Under the pieces are notes generated by a model. It saw only the letters and a program-made list of their open reading frames with translations. It was not told where the DNA came from and searched no databases. Positions 9,170 to 17,265 of a stretch of DNA of 64,000 bases are shown here, piece after piece (the stretch's first letter is position 1; each line of letters begins with the position of its first letter). The position numbers and the translations under genes are program-made. Source of the stretch: an uncultured Acetatifactor sp. (GTDB taxonomy: Bacteria > Bacillota > Clostridia > Lachnospirales > Lachnospiraceae); the NCBI GenBank assembly GCA_910578185.1, contig CAJTPN010000001.1:196745-260744 (forward strand), in the 5' to 3' direction.

Positions 9170-10012
9170 ATGGAATTACCGTTTCAAATTGATTTGACAG
9201 GCCAGGTGGCTGTTGTCACAGGAGGCAGCGGCGTGATTGGAGGAATGTTTTCCAGAGCGCTGGCGAAATGCGGAGCGAAAGTGGCCGTATTGGGCAGAAA
9301 GGTGGAGAACGGGCTCCCGGTGGTAGAAGACATTGAATCGGAAGGCGGAGAAGCCATTTCAGTGGCGGCCAATGTATTGGACATAGGAAGTCTGGAGGAA
9401 GCAAAAAAGGTCATACTGGGTAAATGGGGCAAAATCAATATTCTGGTCAATTGCGCTGGTGGTGCCGTAAAGAGCGCGGAGATACCTCAGGATCAATTTT
9501 CCGACACAGAAGGGGATATGCTCAACTTTTTTACAGCGGATATGGAGAATTTGAGAAAGGAACTGGATTTGAATCTGTATGGCACATTGTATCCCACGCA
9601 GGTTTTCGGCGCCGCCATGGTTGGTGAGGAAAATGCCAATATTATCAATATCTCCAGCATGGGAGCATACGGCCCGTTAACCAGAATTCCCGGATATTCC
9701 GGTGCAAAAGCGGCTATTTCCAATTTTACTGAATGGGCGGCAAATTATTTCGCAAAGAGCGGCATCAGAGTGAATGCGCTTGCACCTGGTTTTTTTCAGA
9801 CGCCGCAGAATCATGCCCTGCATTTTCATCCAGACGGCACGCCAACTTCCAGAAGCCGTAAGATTATTGAGAGCACGCCTATGGGAAAATATGGGCAGCC
9901 GGAGGACTTAATCGGAGCGCTTTTGTTCCTGGTCAGTCCCAAGGGAAGTACTTTTGTCACGGGAGTTATCTTGCCGGTGGATGGAGGATTTCACTGTTAC
10001 CTGGGAGTATAG
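9170..10012 (+). CDS. SDR family oxidoreductase, fructuronate reductase-like
   Basis: This is a classical short-chain dehydrogenase of 280 residues. The Rossmann cofactor motif TGGSGVIG lies near residues 18-25, NCAGG near 99, catalytic Ser in NISSMG, and the YSGAK catalytic Tyr/Lys pair near 178. A C-terminal VTGVILPVDGGF segment closes the substrate pocket. The insertion around residues 105-130 and HFHPDGTPTSRS resemble the SDR-type D-mannonate oxidoreductases (D-fructuronate to D-mannonate, hexuronate pathway). No other hexuronate gene is nearby, so the substrate is inferred only. It has its own ribosome binding site (AGGAGGG) and lies 37 bases behind the YihY gene. Confidence 0.87.
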   Translation: MELPFQIDLTGQVAVVTGGSGVIGGMFSRALAKCGAKVAVLGRKVENGLPVVEDIESEGGEAISVAANVLDIGSLEEAKKVILGKWGKINILVNCAGGAVKSAEIPQDQFSDTEGDMLNFFTADMENLRKELDLNLYGTLYPTQVFGAAMVGEENANIINISSMGAYGPLTRIPGYSGAKAAISNFTEWAANYFAKSGIRVNALAPGFFQTPQNHALHFHPDGTPTSRSRKIIESTPMGKYGQPEDLIGALLFLVSPKGSTFVTGVILPVDGGFHCYLGV

Positions 10013-10069
10013 GGAAGAATCATCTAAATGGCACTAACCCGTTGGGGGAAAAATATCTCTTAATCTGCG

Positions 10070-10117
10070 CGTCCCGCTTTGCGGCCAGCTTCGCTTATAT
10101 TCCGCAAAAGCGGGACG
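10070..10117. repeat. Inverted repeat between convergent genes
   Basis: Arms CGTCCCGCTTTGCGG (10070-10084) and CCGCAAAAGCGGGACG (10102-10117) pair with one bulged base. There is no T-run on either side, so it is a weak or factor-assisted terminator at best. It sits between the SDR gene and the minus-strand hypothetical gene. Confidence 0.6.
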
Positions 10118-10156
10118 TATGTCTACACCCCTGAGATCTGCCTGATAAACCGGAAC

Positions 10157-10597
10157 TTACTTTCTGTCTTTCATATAATCAAAATAATCGGTGCCGACAT
10201 AAATTATCTTATTGTTTTCTATGGCGAAACCAATATCATCACCCCATTCTCCTTCCCCTTCAACAACATAGGCAATTTCGTCATCCTTATTCAACATATT
10301 TACATATAACGTGGTAAACCAGCAGTAGTTTAAAATATCAATGGCATTTTCAAGCTCAGGTAATTCAAAATCGTTGTCGATGCCGCCTTCTTTTGCACAA
10401 TTTATGATTCCTTTACAGATTTCGTTGATGTTAGACTCAGTCAGATTTTGAAATGCAGCGACACATTTTTCGGCACATTCGCTCAAGTCAGGGCTTTGCA
10501 TGGCTATACTCAGCTCGTCACCGTCTTCGTCATGAAATACTTTACTTTCAAAACATCCTTCACAAAAACCTTCTTCTTGATGCAGCCAATTAATCAT
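10157..10597 (-). CDS. Hypothetical protein, acidic, possibly immunity-type
   Basis: The protein has 146 residues and is strongly acidic. Five Cys lie in the N-terminal two thirds (for example FCEGCFES near residues 11-18 and CAEKC near 41-45). The C-terminal part has GEGEWGDDIGFAIENNKIIYVG, shown here as two pieces GEGEWGDDIGF and IENNKIIYVG, a beta-strand pattern seen in several immunity-like or SMI1/DUF6985-like small proteins. That comparison is a guess. AAAGGAGG lies just ahead of the ATG. No toxin gene is next to it. No signal peptide, so cytoplasmic. Confidence 0.7.
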   Translation of the reverse strand: MINWLHQEEGFCEGCFESKVFHDEDGDELSIAMQSPDLSECAEKCVAAFQNLTESNINEICKGIINCAKEGGIDNDFELPELENAIDILNYCWFTTLYVNMLNKDDEIAYVVEGEGEWGDDIGFAIENNKIIYVGTDYFDYMKDRK

Positions 10598-10737
10598 AAA
10601 ATGATTCCTCCTTTGAAGTTATTTTCAACTATCCAATAATGATTTGCTGATTTATTTTATCATGGCAGCCTGCAGAGCGCAAGAAATATCTTCCGGAGCC
10701 CTGCTGACTGATTTTTTCGGTTTTGCGTGCATTGATA

Positions 10738-10766
10738 TTGACAAATACATTAGTCGGTGTTATGAT
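10738..10766 (+). promoter_or_regulatory. Sigma-A promoter of an unexplained short transcript
   Basis: TTGACA (10738-10743), 17-base spacer, TATGAT (10761-10766). Expected start near 10773. Confidence 0.75.
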
Positions 10767-10772
10767 ATGATC

Positions 10773-10951
10773 AATACAGCGCTGGAATGTCCCTGTGGGC
10801 TTGTGGAGGAATGGTAATCGGCTTCTTGCATTGTGTTCTTTGAACGGTTATTGGGGAAGACTGACATATGGCAAAAATGTTACATGGCGGCCATAAGTTG
10901 TTATTGATGAAGTGAAAACCGAAAAGCCATCCAAAGTCTGGATGGCTTTTC
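10773..10951 (+). ncRNA. Candidate small RNA or attenuated leader with an 18-codon frame
   Basis: About 180 bases run from a near-perfect promoter to a 12-base-pair hairpin (10921-10932 with 10940-10951) ending in four T. The lipoprotein gene at 10990 starts 39 bases later. Near the 5' end is a small open frame (10787-10843), peptide MSLWACGGMVIGFLHCVL, with only a weak ribosome binding site. Inside the unit TATGGC and GCCATA (about 10867-10898) can pair. I recognise no known riboswitch. It could be a free small RNA, a leader controlling the next gene by attenuation, or a short mRNA for a hydrophobic peptide. The rest of the 10598-10989 gap shows nothing else. Confidence 0.45.
10921..10951. 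terminator. Hairpin ahead of the solute-binding-like lipoprotein gene
   Basis: GAAAAGCCATCC and GGATGGCTTTTC form a perfect 12-base-pair stem with a seven-base loop. The A-run and T-run arms suit termination or attenuation. Confidence 0.7.
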
Positions 10952-10989
10952 GATCATTGCCGTTATAGCTGAATAGAAGAGGAATTCAT

Positions 10990-13077
10990 ATGGATAAACA
11001 TTTAAAAATGGGGAAAAAAACAGCAATGTTTTTTTGGATCTTTTTTTTGGTGATTGTTTTTTTGGCGGGCTGCGGAAAAGAGGAAGAAGATGACGATTAC
11101 TATATCATAGAGATGGAATCGGAGCAGATTTTTAACCGGATAAAAAACGATAGGGAGGGTTATCTTTCCGGAACCAGGTTTTATCATGATGAACCTGTGC
11201 AGTTGGTGGGATACCGTGACAAGGATTCGGAGACGGGCGAAAAATATATCAATTTGCATCTTTGTCGTACATCAGGGGAAGAGGAAACTTTATGGGAAAG
11301 AATTCCGGAAGAATATGGCCAGGGTGACTGGTATCTGGATGAGGATGGGAACGGATATTGTCTATACTTAAACGAAGTGATTCGTTATGACAGGGAGGGC
11401 GGGGAACGGTATCGGAGAACTTGTGAAGAAGTGATGCGTTTTACCGGAGCCTGGGTTAAGGGAACAAAAGATATTCTTCTGCTGGGGAAGACACAGCAGG
11501 GGCTTTTGAACCTTATGGCGCTTGATCCTGATCAGGGAGAGTTATCCTGGACGGGCGTGACGCTGGATATGGACAACACCGGAACTTGGGAAATATTTAT
11601 GGCATCCAACGGAGATTCGTTTATGCTGCTGGATGAGGAGGGAATATGGGAAGGTGACAGGAAAGAGGGCAGGAAAGAATGCATTATGCCTTTCACAGGA
11701 AGAACTTATGTTCCGGATGCGGTATCGGATTTCCGGGTTTTAGAAGATGGCACGGCGCAGGTGCTATGCGGCGACAGGATGGAGACATTGCGCCGCGTGA
11801 ACATCAGTAAGGAACGTAAGGTGTTGGTGCTGAGAACAGCAGCACTGAAGGACAGTATTTTTACCTCCGGCTGGCTGAAGGAAGGGATTGTACGCTTTAA
11901 CAAAGAAAACGGTGAGTATTATGTGGTGGTGGAGGAACGGGTAGAGGAAAAGTCTTTGGATTTTCAGGAGAGGACAGATATGGAGCTTGTCCTGGGGAAG
12001 GGGCCGGATCTTGTGTTGGGGGTAATAAATGATCCGATGGCGCTGATTGCTAAGGGGGCGCTGGAAGATCTGACTCCTTATATGGAGGATTCCGGCGTTT
12101 TGGAAGAGGAATATTTCCCTGCGACTTTTGACGGGTGGCGTGGGGAAGATAACGCTGGAATCTATGGGGTTAATATTGTATTGTTTCCCACAGCGGGAAT
12201 ATGGGTTGACGAAGTGCTGCTTTCGGAAGGCTTGGGAGATGTTGTGGGGGCGAAAGAGCTGGTTAGTGCGTTGGAAGCATATGAGGGAAATTCGGTTTAT
12301 ACCAGAACGACTTCTGGGCTGATGAATGACTTGCTGAAATCGTCGGATAGCTTGTGCGGTATGGTGGACTGGGAAAACGGAACCTGTGATTTGAATGGAG
12401 GGATTCTAAAGAGGATACTGGAACTGTGTCATCAGTATCAATCCAGAGGCGGGAAAGATACTCCTGTGTTGTCTGGTGCGATGCAGTCCAGTTTATATAT
12501 TTATGGGAATATCTATGGAAACAGGGAAGAGATGTCGGCAAGAGGGATGACGGCAGTGGGGTGCTTGTTTGACGATGCCTGCCGCGCAGGGGTTGAAGCA
12601 TATACCCGTATGGCGGTGAGCAGTGCTTCCCAATACAAAGAAGGAGCTTGGGAATTCATACGTTTTTTGCTTGGGGAGGAGGAACAGACAAGGATATCCT
12701 GGGCGCAGAATGATTATATATACCCTTCTAACAAGAATGCCTTTGATACCATGGCGGCAAAGGAGATTGCCGAAGGGAAAGTTGTAGCCAGTATAGTGCG
12801 GGCGGACGGGAGCATTACCGGAAGAGGCCGGATGGGGATATTTTGGGAAGAGATTCCTGCGAACAAGAGGAATGAGCATTATGCGCTTACGGAGGAAAAG
12901 GTGGACAGAGTGCGTAAAATGCTGGAGGAGACCAGGGCGTTTCCATTGCGCACGAAACCAATCAGGGAAATCATAAGCCAGGAGGCAGAGGCTTATTTTG
13001 CCGGGGACAAGAGCGTGGATGAAGTTTGTGCGAATATTCAAAACAGGGTGCAGCTTTATCTGAATGAGCATAAGTGA
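10990..13077 (+). CDS. Lipoprotein with extracellular solute-binding-like C-terminal half
   Basis: The protein has 695 residues. The signal peptide ends in the lipobox LAGC near residue 28, so it is lipid-anchored outside. Residues 30-330 form a region of short beta-rich repeats with no family I can name. Residues 330-640 resemble a family 1 substrate-binding protein: DLVLGVINDPMALIAKGALEDL, given here in parts as DLVLGVIND and KGALEDLTPYM, and the late segment YKEGAWEFIRFLLGEEEQ are typical of sugar-binding lipoproteins. No permease or ATPase gene is adjacent. Either an orphan binding protein or a sensor is possible. ATG 10990 has AGAAGAGG upstream. Confidence 0.82.
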   Translation: MDKHLKMGKKTAMFFWIFFLVIVFLAGCGKEEEDDDYYIIEMESEQIFNRIKNDREGYLSGTRFYHDEPVQLVGYRDKDSETGEKYINLHLCRTSGEEETLWERIPEEYGQGDWYLDEDGNGYCLYLNEVIRYDREGGERYRRTCEEVMRFTGAWVKGTKDILLLGKTQQGLLNLMALDPDQGELSWTGVTLDMDNTGTWEIFMASNGDSFMLLDEEGIWEGDRKEGRKECIMPFTGRTYVPDAVSDFRVLEDGTAQVLCGDRMETLRRVNISKERKVLVLRTAALKDSIFTSGWLKEGIVRFNKENGEYYVVVEERVEEKSLDFQERTDMELVLGKGPDLVLGVINDPMALIAKGALEDLTPYMEDSGVLEEEYFPATFDGWRGEDNAGIYGVNIVLFPTAGIWVDEVLLSEGLGDVVGAKELVSALEAYEGNSVYTRTTSGLMNDLLKSSDSLCGMVDWENGTCDLNGGILKRILELCHQYQSRGGKDTPVLSGAMQSSLYIYGNIYGNREEMSARGMTAVGCLFDDACRAGVEAYTRMAVSSASQYKEGAWEFIRFLLGEEEQTRISWAQNDYIYPSNKNAFDTMAAKEIAEGKVVASIVRADGSITGRGRMGIFWEEIPANKRNEHYALTEEKVDRVRKMLEETRAFPLRTKPIREIISQEAEAYFAGDKSVDEVCANIQNRVQLYLNEHK

Positions 13078-13098
13078 ATTTACAATAAAATTTTTCCC

Positions 13099-13127
13099 TT
13101 GACATTTTCAATACAAGAAGGTATTAT
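13099..13127 (+). promoter_or_regulatory. Sigma-A promoter of the pheST operon
   Basis: TTGACA (13099-13104), 17-base spacer, TATTAT (13122-13127). The T-box leader begins just downstream. Confidence 0.8.
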
Positions 13128-13133
13128 ATAAAA

Positions 13134-13424
13134 TTAATAAGAAATCCAAAGGCAATGAAGGTGTAAAGTAGGGGTTTGTTTTCTTGCAGAGAGAGGAAGT
13201 CATCGGCTGAAAGCTTCCTTAAGTTCAGATAAACCGCGAATTTCCCACCGGAGCCGCCTGGGGGAAGGCAGCTTTTTCAGAAAGTGTGTCGGTAGTCCGG
13301 GCCGTTGGCGCATGTTACGCGCGTAGGAGAGTCGGCCGTCCTTTTTGGACGGTGGGAAACAGGGTGGTACCGCGGAGTCATTCGTCCCTTGCAGTTTTCA
13401 GCAGAGAACTGCAGGGGATTTTTT
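13134..13424 (+). promoter_or_regulatory. T-box leader responding to uncharged tRNA-Phe
   Basis: The leader has the stem I distal signature (GCAGAGAGAGGAAG and GGCTGAAAG), the specifier region GCGAATTTCCCACC (13237-13250) and the T-box sequence AGGGTGGTACCGCGG (13361-13375). The specifier reads UUC, or UUU in the neighbouring register; both are Phe codons, which fits pheST downstream. The terminator stem (about 13385-13399 with 13404-13417) is followed by six T. Uncharged tRNA-Phe would stabilise the antiterminator and allow pheST transcription. Confidence 0.93.
13385..13424 (+). terminator. Regulated terminator of the T-box leader
   Basis: CCCTTGCAGTTTTC pairs with GAGAACTGCAGGGG, then a T-run. 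It is the alternative to the T-box antiterminator. Confidence 0.88.
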
Positions 13425-13504
13425 GTTGCGGGAACCGGAGTTTAAACGGCCTGAAGATGAAAATATCATGCAAGAGCATGACGAAACTGGAAGAGGAGGA
13501 AAAA

Positions 13505-14533
13505 ATGAAAACCAGATTGGAACAAATCAGGGAAAAGGCTATTTCACAGATTTCAGGCTGTGATTCTGCCGAGAAATTAAATGAAATCCGAGTGGCAATT
13601 CTGGGTAAAAAAGGTGAACTCACCGATTTACTCAAATCCATGAAGGATGTAGCGCCGGAGGACAGGCCAAAGGTTGGGCAGATGGTTAACGAGGCCAGAA
13701 CCGAGATTGAGAGGGTTTTGGAGGAGCATAAGTCCAGGATAGAAAGGGCCCTCAGGGAGGCCAGAATGAAGGCGGAGGTCATAGATGTAACGCTTCCGGC
13801 CGGAAAGGCACAGATAGGGCACAGGCATCCTAACACCATTGCTCTGGAAGAAGTGGAAAGAATTTTCGTAGGCATGGGTTATGAGGTGGTGGAAGGAAGC
13901 GAAGTAGAGAAGGATTATTATAACTTTGAAGCGCTTAATATTCCGGCGGACCATCCCGCAAAGGATGAGCAGGATACCTTTTATATCACATGCGAGTCAG
14001 GGGATATCCTTCTGCGCACCCAGACTTCCGGTGTACAGGTACACGAGATGGAAAAGGGCAGACTGCCGATCAGAATGCTTGCGCCGGGCAGGGTCTTCCG
14101 CTCCGATGAGGTGGATGCGACGCATTCTCCCTGTTTTCATCAGATAGAAGGGTTGGTTGTGGATAAGCATATCACCTTTGCAGATTTAAAGGGAACATTG
14201 GCAGAGTTTGCGAAGGAACTATTCGGAAGAGAAACAAGGGTGAAATTCAGGCCCCATCATTTCCCTTTCACGGAACCCAGCGCGGAGATGGATGTAAGCT
14301 GCTTTAAATGCGGAGGAAAGGGTTGTCGATTCTGCAAGGGCAGTGGTTGGATCGAAATCCTTGGATGTGGTATGGTGCATCCTCATGTTCTGGAGATGAG
14401 CGGTATCGATCCGGAGGAATACACAGGGTTCGCTTTTGGTATCGGACTTGAGAGAATCGCTCTTTTGAAATATGAAATTGATGATATGCGTCTTCTGTAT
14501 GAAAACGATATCCGTTTTCTCAGACAATTTTAA
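13505..14533 (+). CDS. pheS: Phenylalanine-tRNA ligase alpha subunit
   Basis: This is the catalytic subunit of the alpha2-beta2 enzyme that charges tRNA-Phe. I chose ATG 13505 because AGAGGAGG is directly upstream, it gives 342 residues (the normal length), and the frame further upstream runs through the T-box leader. It has the N-terminal coiled-coil (about 1-80), motif 2 (near MLAPGRVFRSDEV), and motif 3 (FGIGLERIALLKY). The C-terminal part has a Cys-rich segment CFKCGGKGCRFCKGSGW, a known variant insertion in some bacterial PheS. It is cotranscribed with pheT 60 bases downstream. Confidence 0.97.
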   Translation: MKTRLEQIREKAISQISGCDSAEKLNEIRVAILGKKGELTDLLKSMKDVAPEDRPKVGQMVNEARTEIERVLEEHKSRIERALREARMKAEVIDVTLPAGKAQIGHRHPNTIALEEVERIFVGMGYEVVEGSEVEKDYYNFEALNIPADHPAKDEQDTFYITCESGDILLRTQTSGVQVHEMEKGRLPIRMLAPGRVFRSDEVDATHSPCFHQIEGLVVDKHITFADLKGTLAEFAKELFGRETRVKFRPHHFPFTEPSAEMDVSCFKCGGKGCRFCKGSGWIEILGCGMVHPHVLEMSGIDPEEYTGFAFGIGLERIALLKYEIDDMRLLYENDIRFLRQF

Positions 14534-14593
14534 ATATGGTGTGAAAATTGATGCAATCATTTTGACAGAATATTCGGAAAGGAAAATAAACGC

Positions 14594-17056
14594 ATGAATA
14601 CGGCATTATCATGGATTAAAGCGTATGTACCGGAGCTTTCCTGTACGGATCAGGAATATTGCGATGCGATGACTTTATCTGGCACAAAAGTGGAAGGGTA
14701 TGAGAGAAAAGACAAAAATCTAGAGAAAATAGTTGTGGGACGGATCGTCTCCATAGAAGGGCATCCCGATGCGGATAAACTGATTGTGTGCCAGGTGGAT
14801 ATCGGTACGGGAACAATCCAGATCGTAACAGGCGCTCACAATGTGCAGGTGGGAGACAAGGTACCTGTGGTACTGGACGGCGGCAAGGTGGCAGGGGGGC
14901 ATGACGGAGGTCCGCTGCCGGAGGAAGGTATACGGATTAAGGCCGGAAAGCTGAGAGGGGTTCCTTCGGAGGGTATGATGTGTTCCATCGAGGAACTTGG
15001 TTCCGATAGAAACATGTATCCGGAGGCGCCTGAGGAGGGAATATATATTCTGGAGAGAGACGGTGTGGATGCTTTCGGAAATAAGGGAACGTGTCCGGAG
15101 GAAGGTGCGGACGCAGTGGAATTGCTGGGACTTCATGACACGGTTTTTGAATATGAAATCACCAGCAACCGGGTGGATTGCTACAGTGTGCTTGGAGTGG
15201 CAAGGGAGGCGGCTGCAACCTTTCAAAAACCCTTTGTTCCTCCGGCGGTCAGGGAGACAGGCAATGAGGAGGATGTGAGGGATTATATCAGTGTGGAAGT
15301 ACAGGATCCGGATCTCTGTCCCAGATATTGTGCAAGAGTCTGTAAGAATATTAAAATCGGTCCTTCGCCCGAATGGATGCGGAGGAGGCTTGCGGCCAGC
15401 GGCATTCGTCCCATCAATAATCTGGTGGATATTACCAATTATGTGATGGAGGAATATGGTCAGCCCATGCATGCCTTTGACCTGGATACCATCGCAGGAA
15501 ATAAGATTATAGTGCGCCGCGCCAAGGATGGGGATGAATTTCAGACTTTGGACGGTCAGATGCGCAAATTGGATAAAGATGTTTTGATGATCTGTGACGC
15601 AGAGAAAGAGATCGGAATTGCAGGGATTATGGGTGGTGAAAATTCCAAGATTACGGAGGAGGTCCACACCGTATTGTTTGAGGCGGCGACCTTTAACGGT
15701 CCCAATATCAGAAAGTCCGCAAAGAGAATCGGACTGCGCACAGACGCGTCCGGAAAGTTTGAAAAGGGGTTGGAGCCTCATAATGCTGAGGAAGCCATTA
15801 ACCGCGCATGCCAGTTGATCGAAGAACTGGGTTGCGGGGAAGTGGTGGGCGGCATGGTGGATGTGGCTGCACCTCTGGCAGAAAAGAAAGTTCTTGCGTT
15901 CAAACCGGAAAAGTATAATGATCTCCTGGGGACAAACATCAGTAGAGATGAGATGCTCGCAATCTTTCGGCGGCTTGAAATAGAGGTTGTGGTTAAGGAA
16001 GATTCAAGTACGGAGCTTGTGATTCCCTACCACAGGCAGGATTTAAACTGTGATGCCGACATTGCGGAGGAAGTGGTAAGATTTTACGGATACGATAAAG
16101 TTCCGGCCACATTGCCTTCGGGGGAAGCTACGGCGGGCAAACTTTCCTATAAGCTGCGGATTGAGCAGAGGGCAAGGGATATTGCCGAGTACTGTGGATT
16201 TTCTCAGGGAATGAGCTATTCATTTGAAAGTCCCAAGGTATTTGATAAACTATTGATGCCCGGGGAGGATGTGCTTCGCCGTACGGTTACCATTTCCAAT
16301 CCTTTGGGAGAGGATTTCTCCATTATGAGGACATTGCCGCTGAACGGAATGCTTGTCAGCTTGGCGACAAATTATAATCGAAGAAATAAAAATGTCAGAC
16401 TATATGAGCTGGGGAATGTTTATCTTCCAGGAGAGCAGCCGCTTAAGGAACTTCCCGATGAAAGAATGCAGTTTACTTTGGGATTTTACGGGGAAGGCGA
16501 TTTCTTTACCATGAAAGGAGTTTTGGAGGCATTCTTTACTGCGGTTGGCATGGGAAGGAAACCGGTTTATGACCCTCAGGCAGGTAAGGTTTTTCTACAT
16601 CCCGGCCGACAGGCGCTTGTGAAATACGAAGGGACTGTGGTGGGATATCTGGGAGAGGTACATCCGGAAGTTTTGGACAATTATGGGATTGGTACAAAAG
16701 CGTATGTGGCGGTTCTGGATATGCCGGCGGTGATTCCCTTTACGACCTTTGACAGGAAATATGAAGGCATTGCGAAATACCCTGCGGTCAGCCGTGACTT
16801 AAGTATGGTGGTTCCGAAAAATATTCTTGTAGGCGAGATTGAGCAGATGATTGCTCAGAGGGGAGGCAAGCTTCTGGAATCCTATCAGCTGTTTGACGTC
16901 TACGAGGGCGTTCAGATAAAACCGGGTTACAAGTCCGTGGCATATTCCGTTACTTTCAGGGCAAATGACAGGACATTGGAGGAAAACGATGTGAACGGGG
17001 CCATGAAAAAAATACTGAATGGTTTGGAACAAATGGGAATTGAGCTGAGACAGTGA
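14594..17056 (+). CDS. pheT: Phenylalanine-tRNA ligase beta subunit
   Basis: The 820-residue protein is the editing and tRNA-binding subunit of PheRS. In order: the OB-fold tRNA-binding domain (about 40-155, with HPDADKLIVCQVD), B3/B4 editing domain (about 215-390), B5 domain (about 410-485), catalytic-like core (about 490-710) and the C-terminal ferredoxin-fold anticodon-binding domain (about 725-820, with AKYPAVSRDLSMVV). Length and domain order are normal. GGAAAGGAAAA precedes ATG 14594. It is controlled by the upstream T-box together with pheS. Confidence 0.97.
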   Translation: MNTALSWIKAYVPELSCTDQEYCDAMTLSGTKVEGYERKDKNLEKIVVGRIVSIEGHPDADKLIVCQVDIGTGTIQIVTGAHNVQVGDKVPVVLDGGKVAGGHDGGPLPEEGIRIKAGKLRGVPSEGMMCSIEELGSDRNMYPEAPEEGIYILERDGVDAFGNKGTCPEEGADAVELLGLHDTVFEYEITSNRVDCYSVLGVAREAAATFQKPFVPPAVRETGNEEDVRDYISVEVQDPDLCPRYCARVCKNIKIGPSPEWMRRRLAASGIRPINNLVDITNYVMEEYGQPMHAFDLDTIAGNKIIVRRAKDGDEFQTLDGQMRKLDKDVLMICDAEKEIGIAGIMGGENSKITEEVHTVLFEAATFNGPNIRKSAKRIGLRTDASGKFEKGLEPHNAEEAINRACQLIEELGCGEVVGGMVDVAAPLAEKKVLAFKPEKYNDLLGTNISRDEMLAIFRRLEIEVVVKEDSSTELVIPYHRQDLNCDADIAEEVVRFYGYDKVPATLPSGEATAGKLSYKLRIEQRARDIAEYCGFSQGMSYSFESPKVFDKLLMPGEDVLRRTVTISNPLGEDFSIMRTLPLNGMLVSLATNYNRRNKNVRLYELGNVYLPGEQPLKELPDERMQFTLGFYGEGDFFTMKGVLEAFFTAVGMGRKPVYDPQAGKVFLHPGRQALVKYEGTVVGYLGEVHPEVLDNYGIGTKAYVAVLDMPAVIPFTTFDRKYEGIAKYPAVSRDLSMVVPKNILVGEIEQMIAQRGGKLLESYQLFDVYEGVQIKPGYKSVAYSVTFRANDRTLEENDVNGAMKKILNGLEQMGIELRQ

Positions 17057-17265
17057 TTTACACTCATGAAATATTGTGGTACAATGTTGTCACAAAAAGG
17101 CTTTGTGTCAATTTCTGATTCCATGTGCGCTAAAGTACACGAATTTATGGTACAATATTCGTTAAAGGAAAATAAGGCGAAGCCAGGCAGGTAAAGTCAA
17201 AGCGCAGGATAGAACGTTACGCTGTAGTGCTGTCGCACAGAGACTAAAATAGGAGGAAAAAGAAA

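Noticed and set aside
13286..13504. In-frame upstream extension of pheS
   Set aside because: It runs through the T-box and terminator of the leader; the ribosome binding site and family length fit ATG 13505.
14720..15781. Long minus-strand frame inside pheT
   Set aside because: It is antisense to conserved pheT sequence, has no ribosome binding site and no recognisable product.
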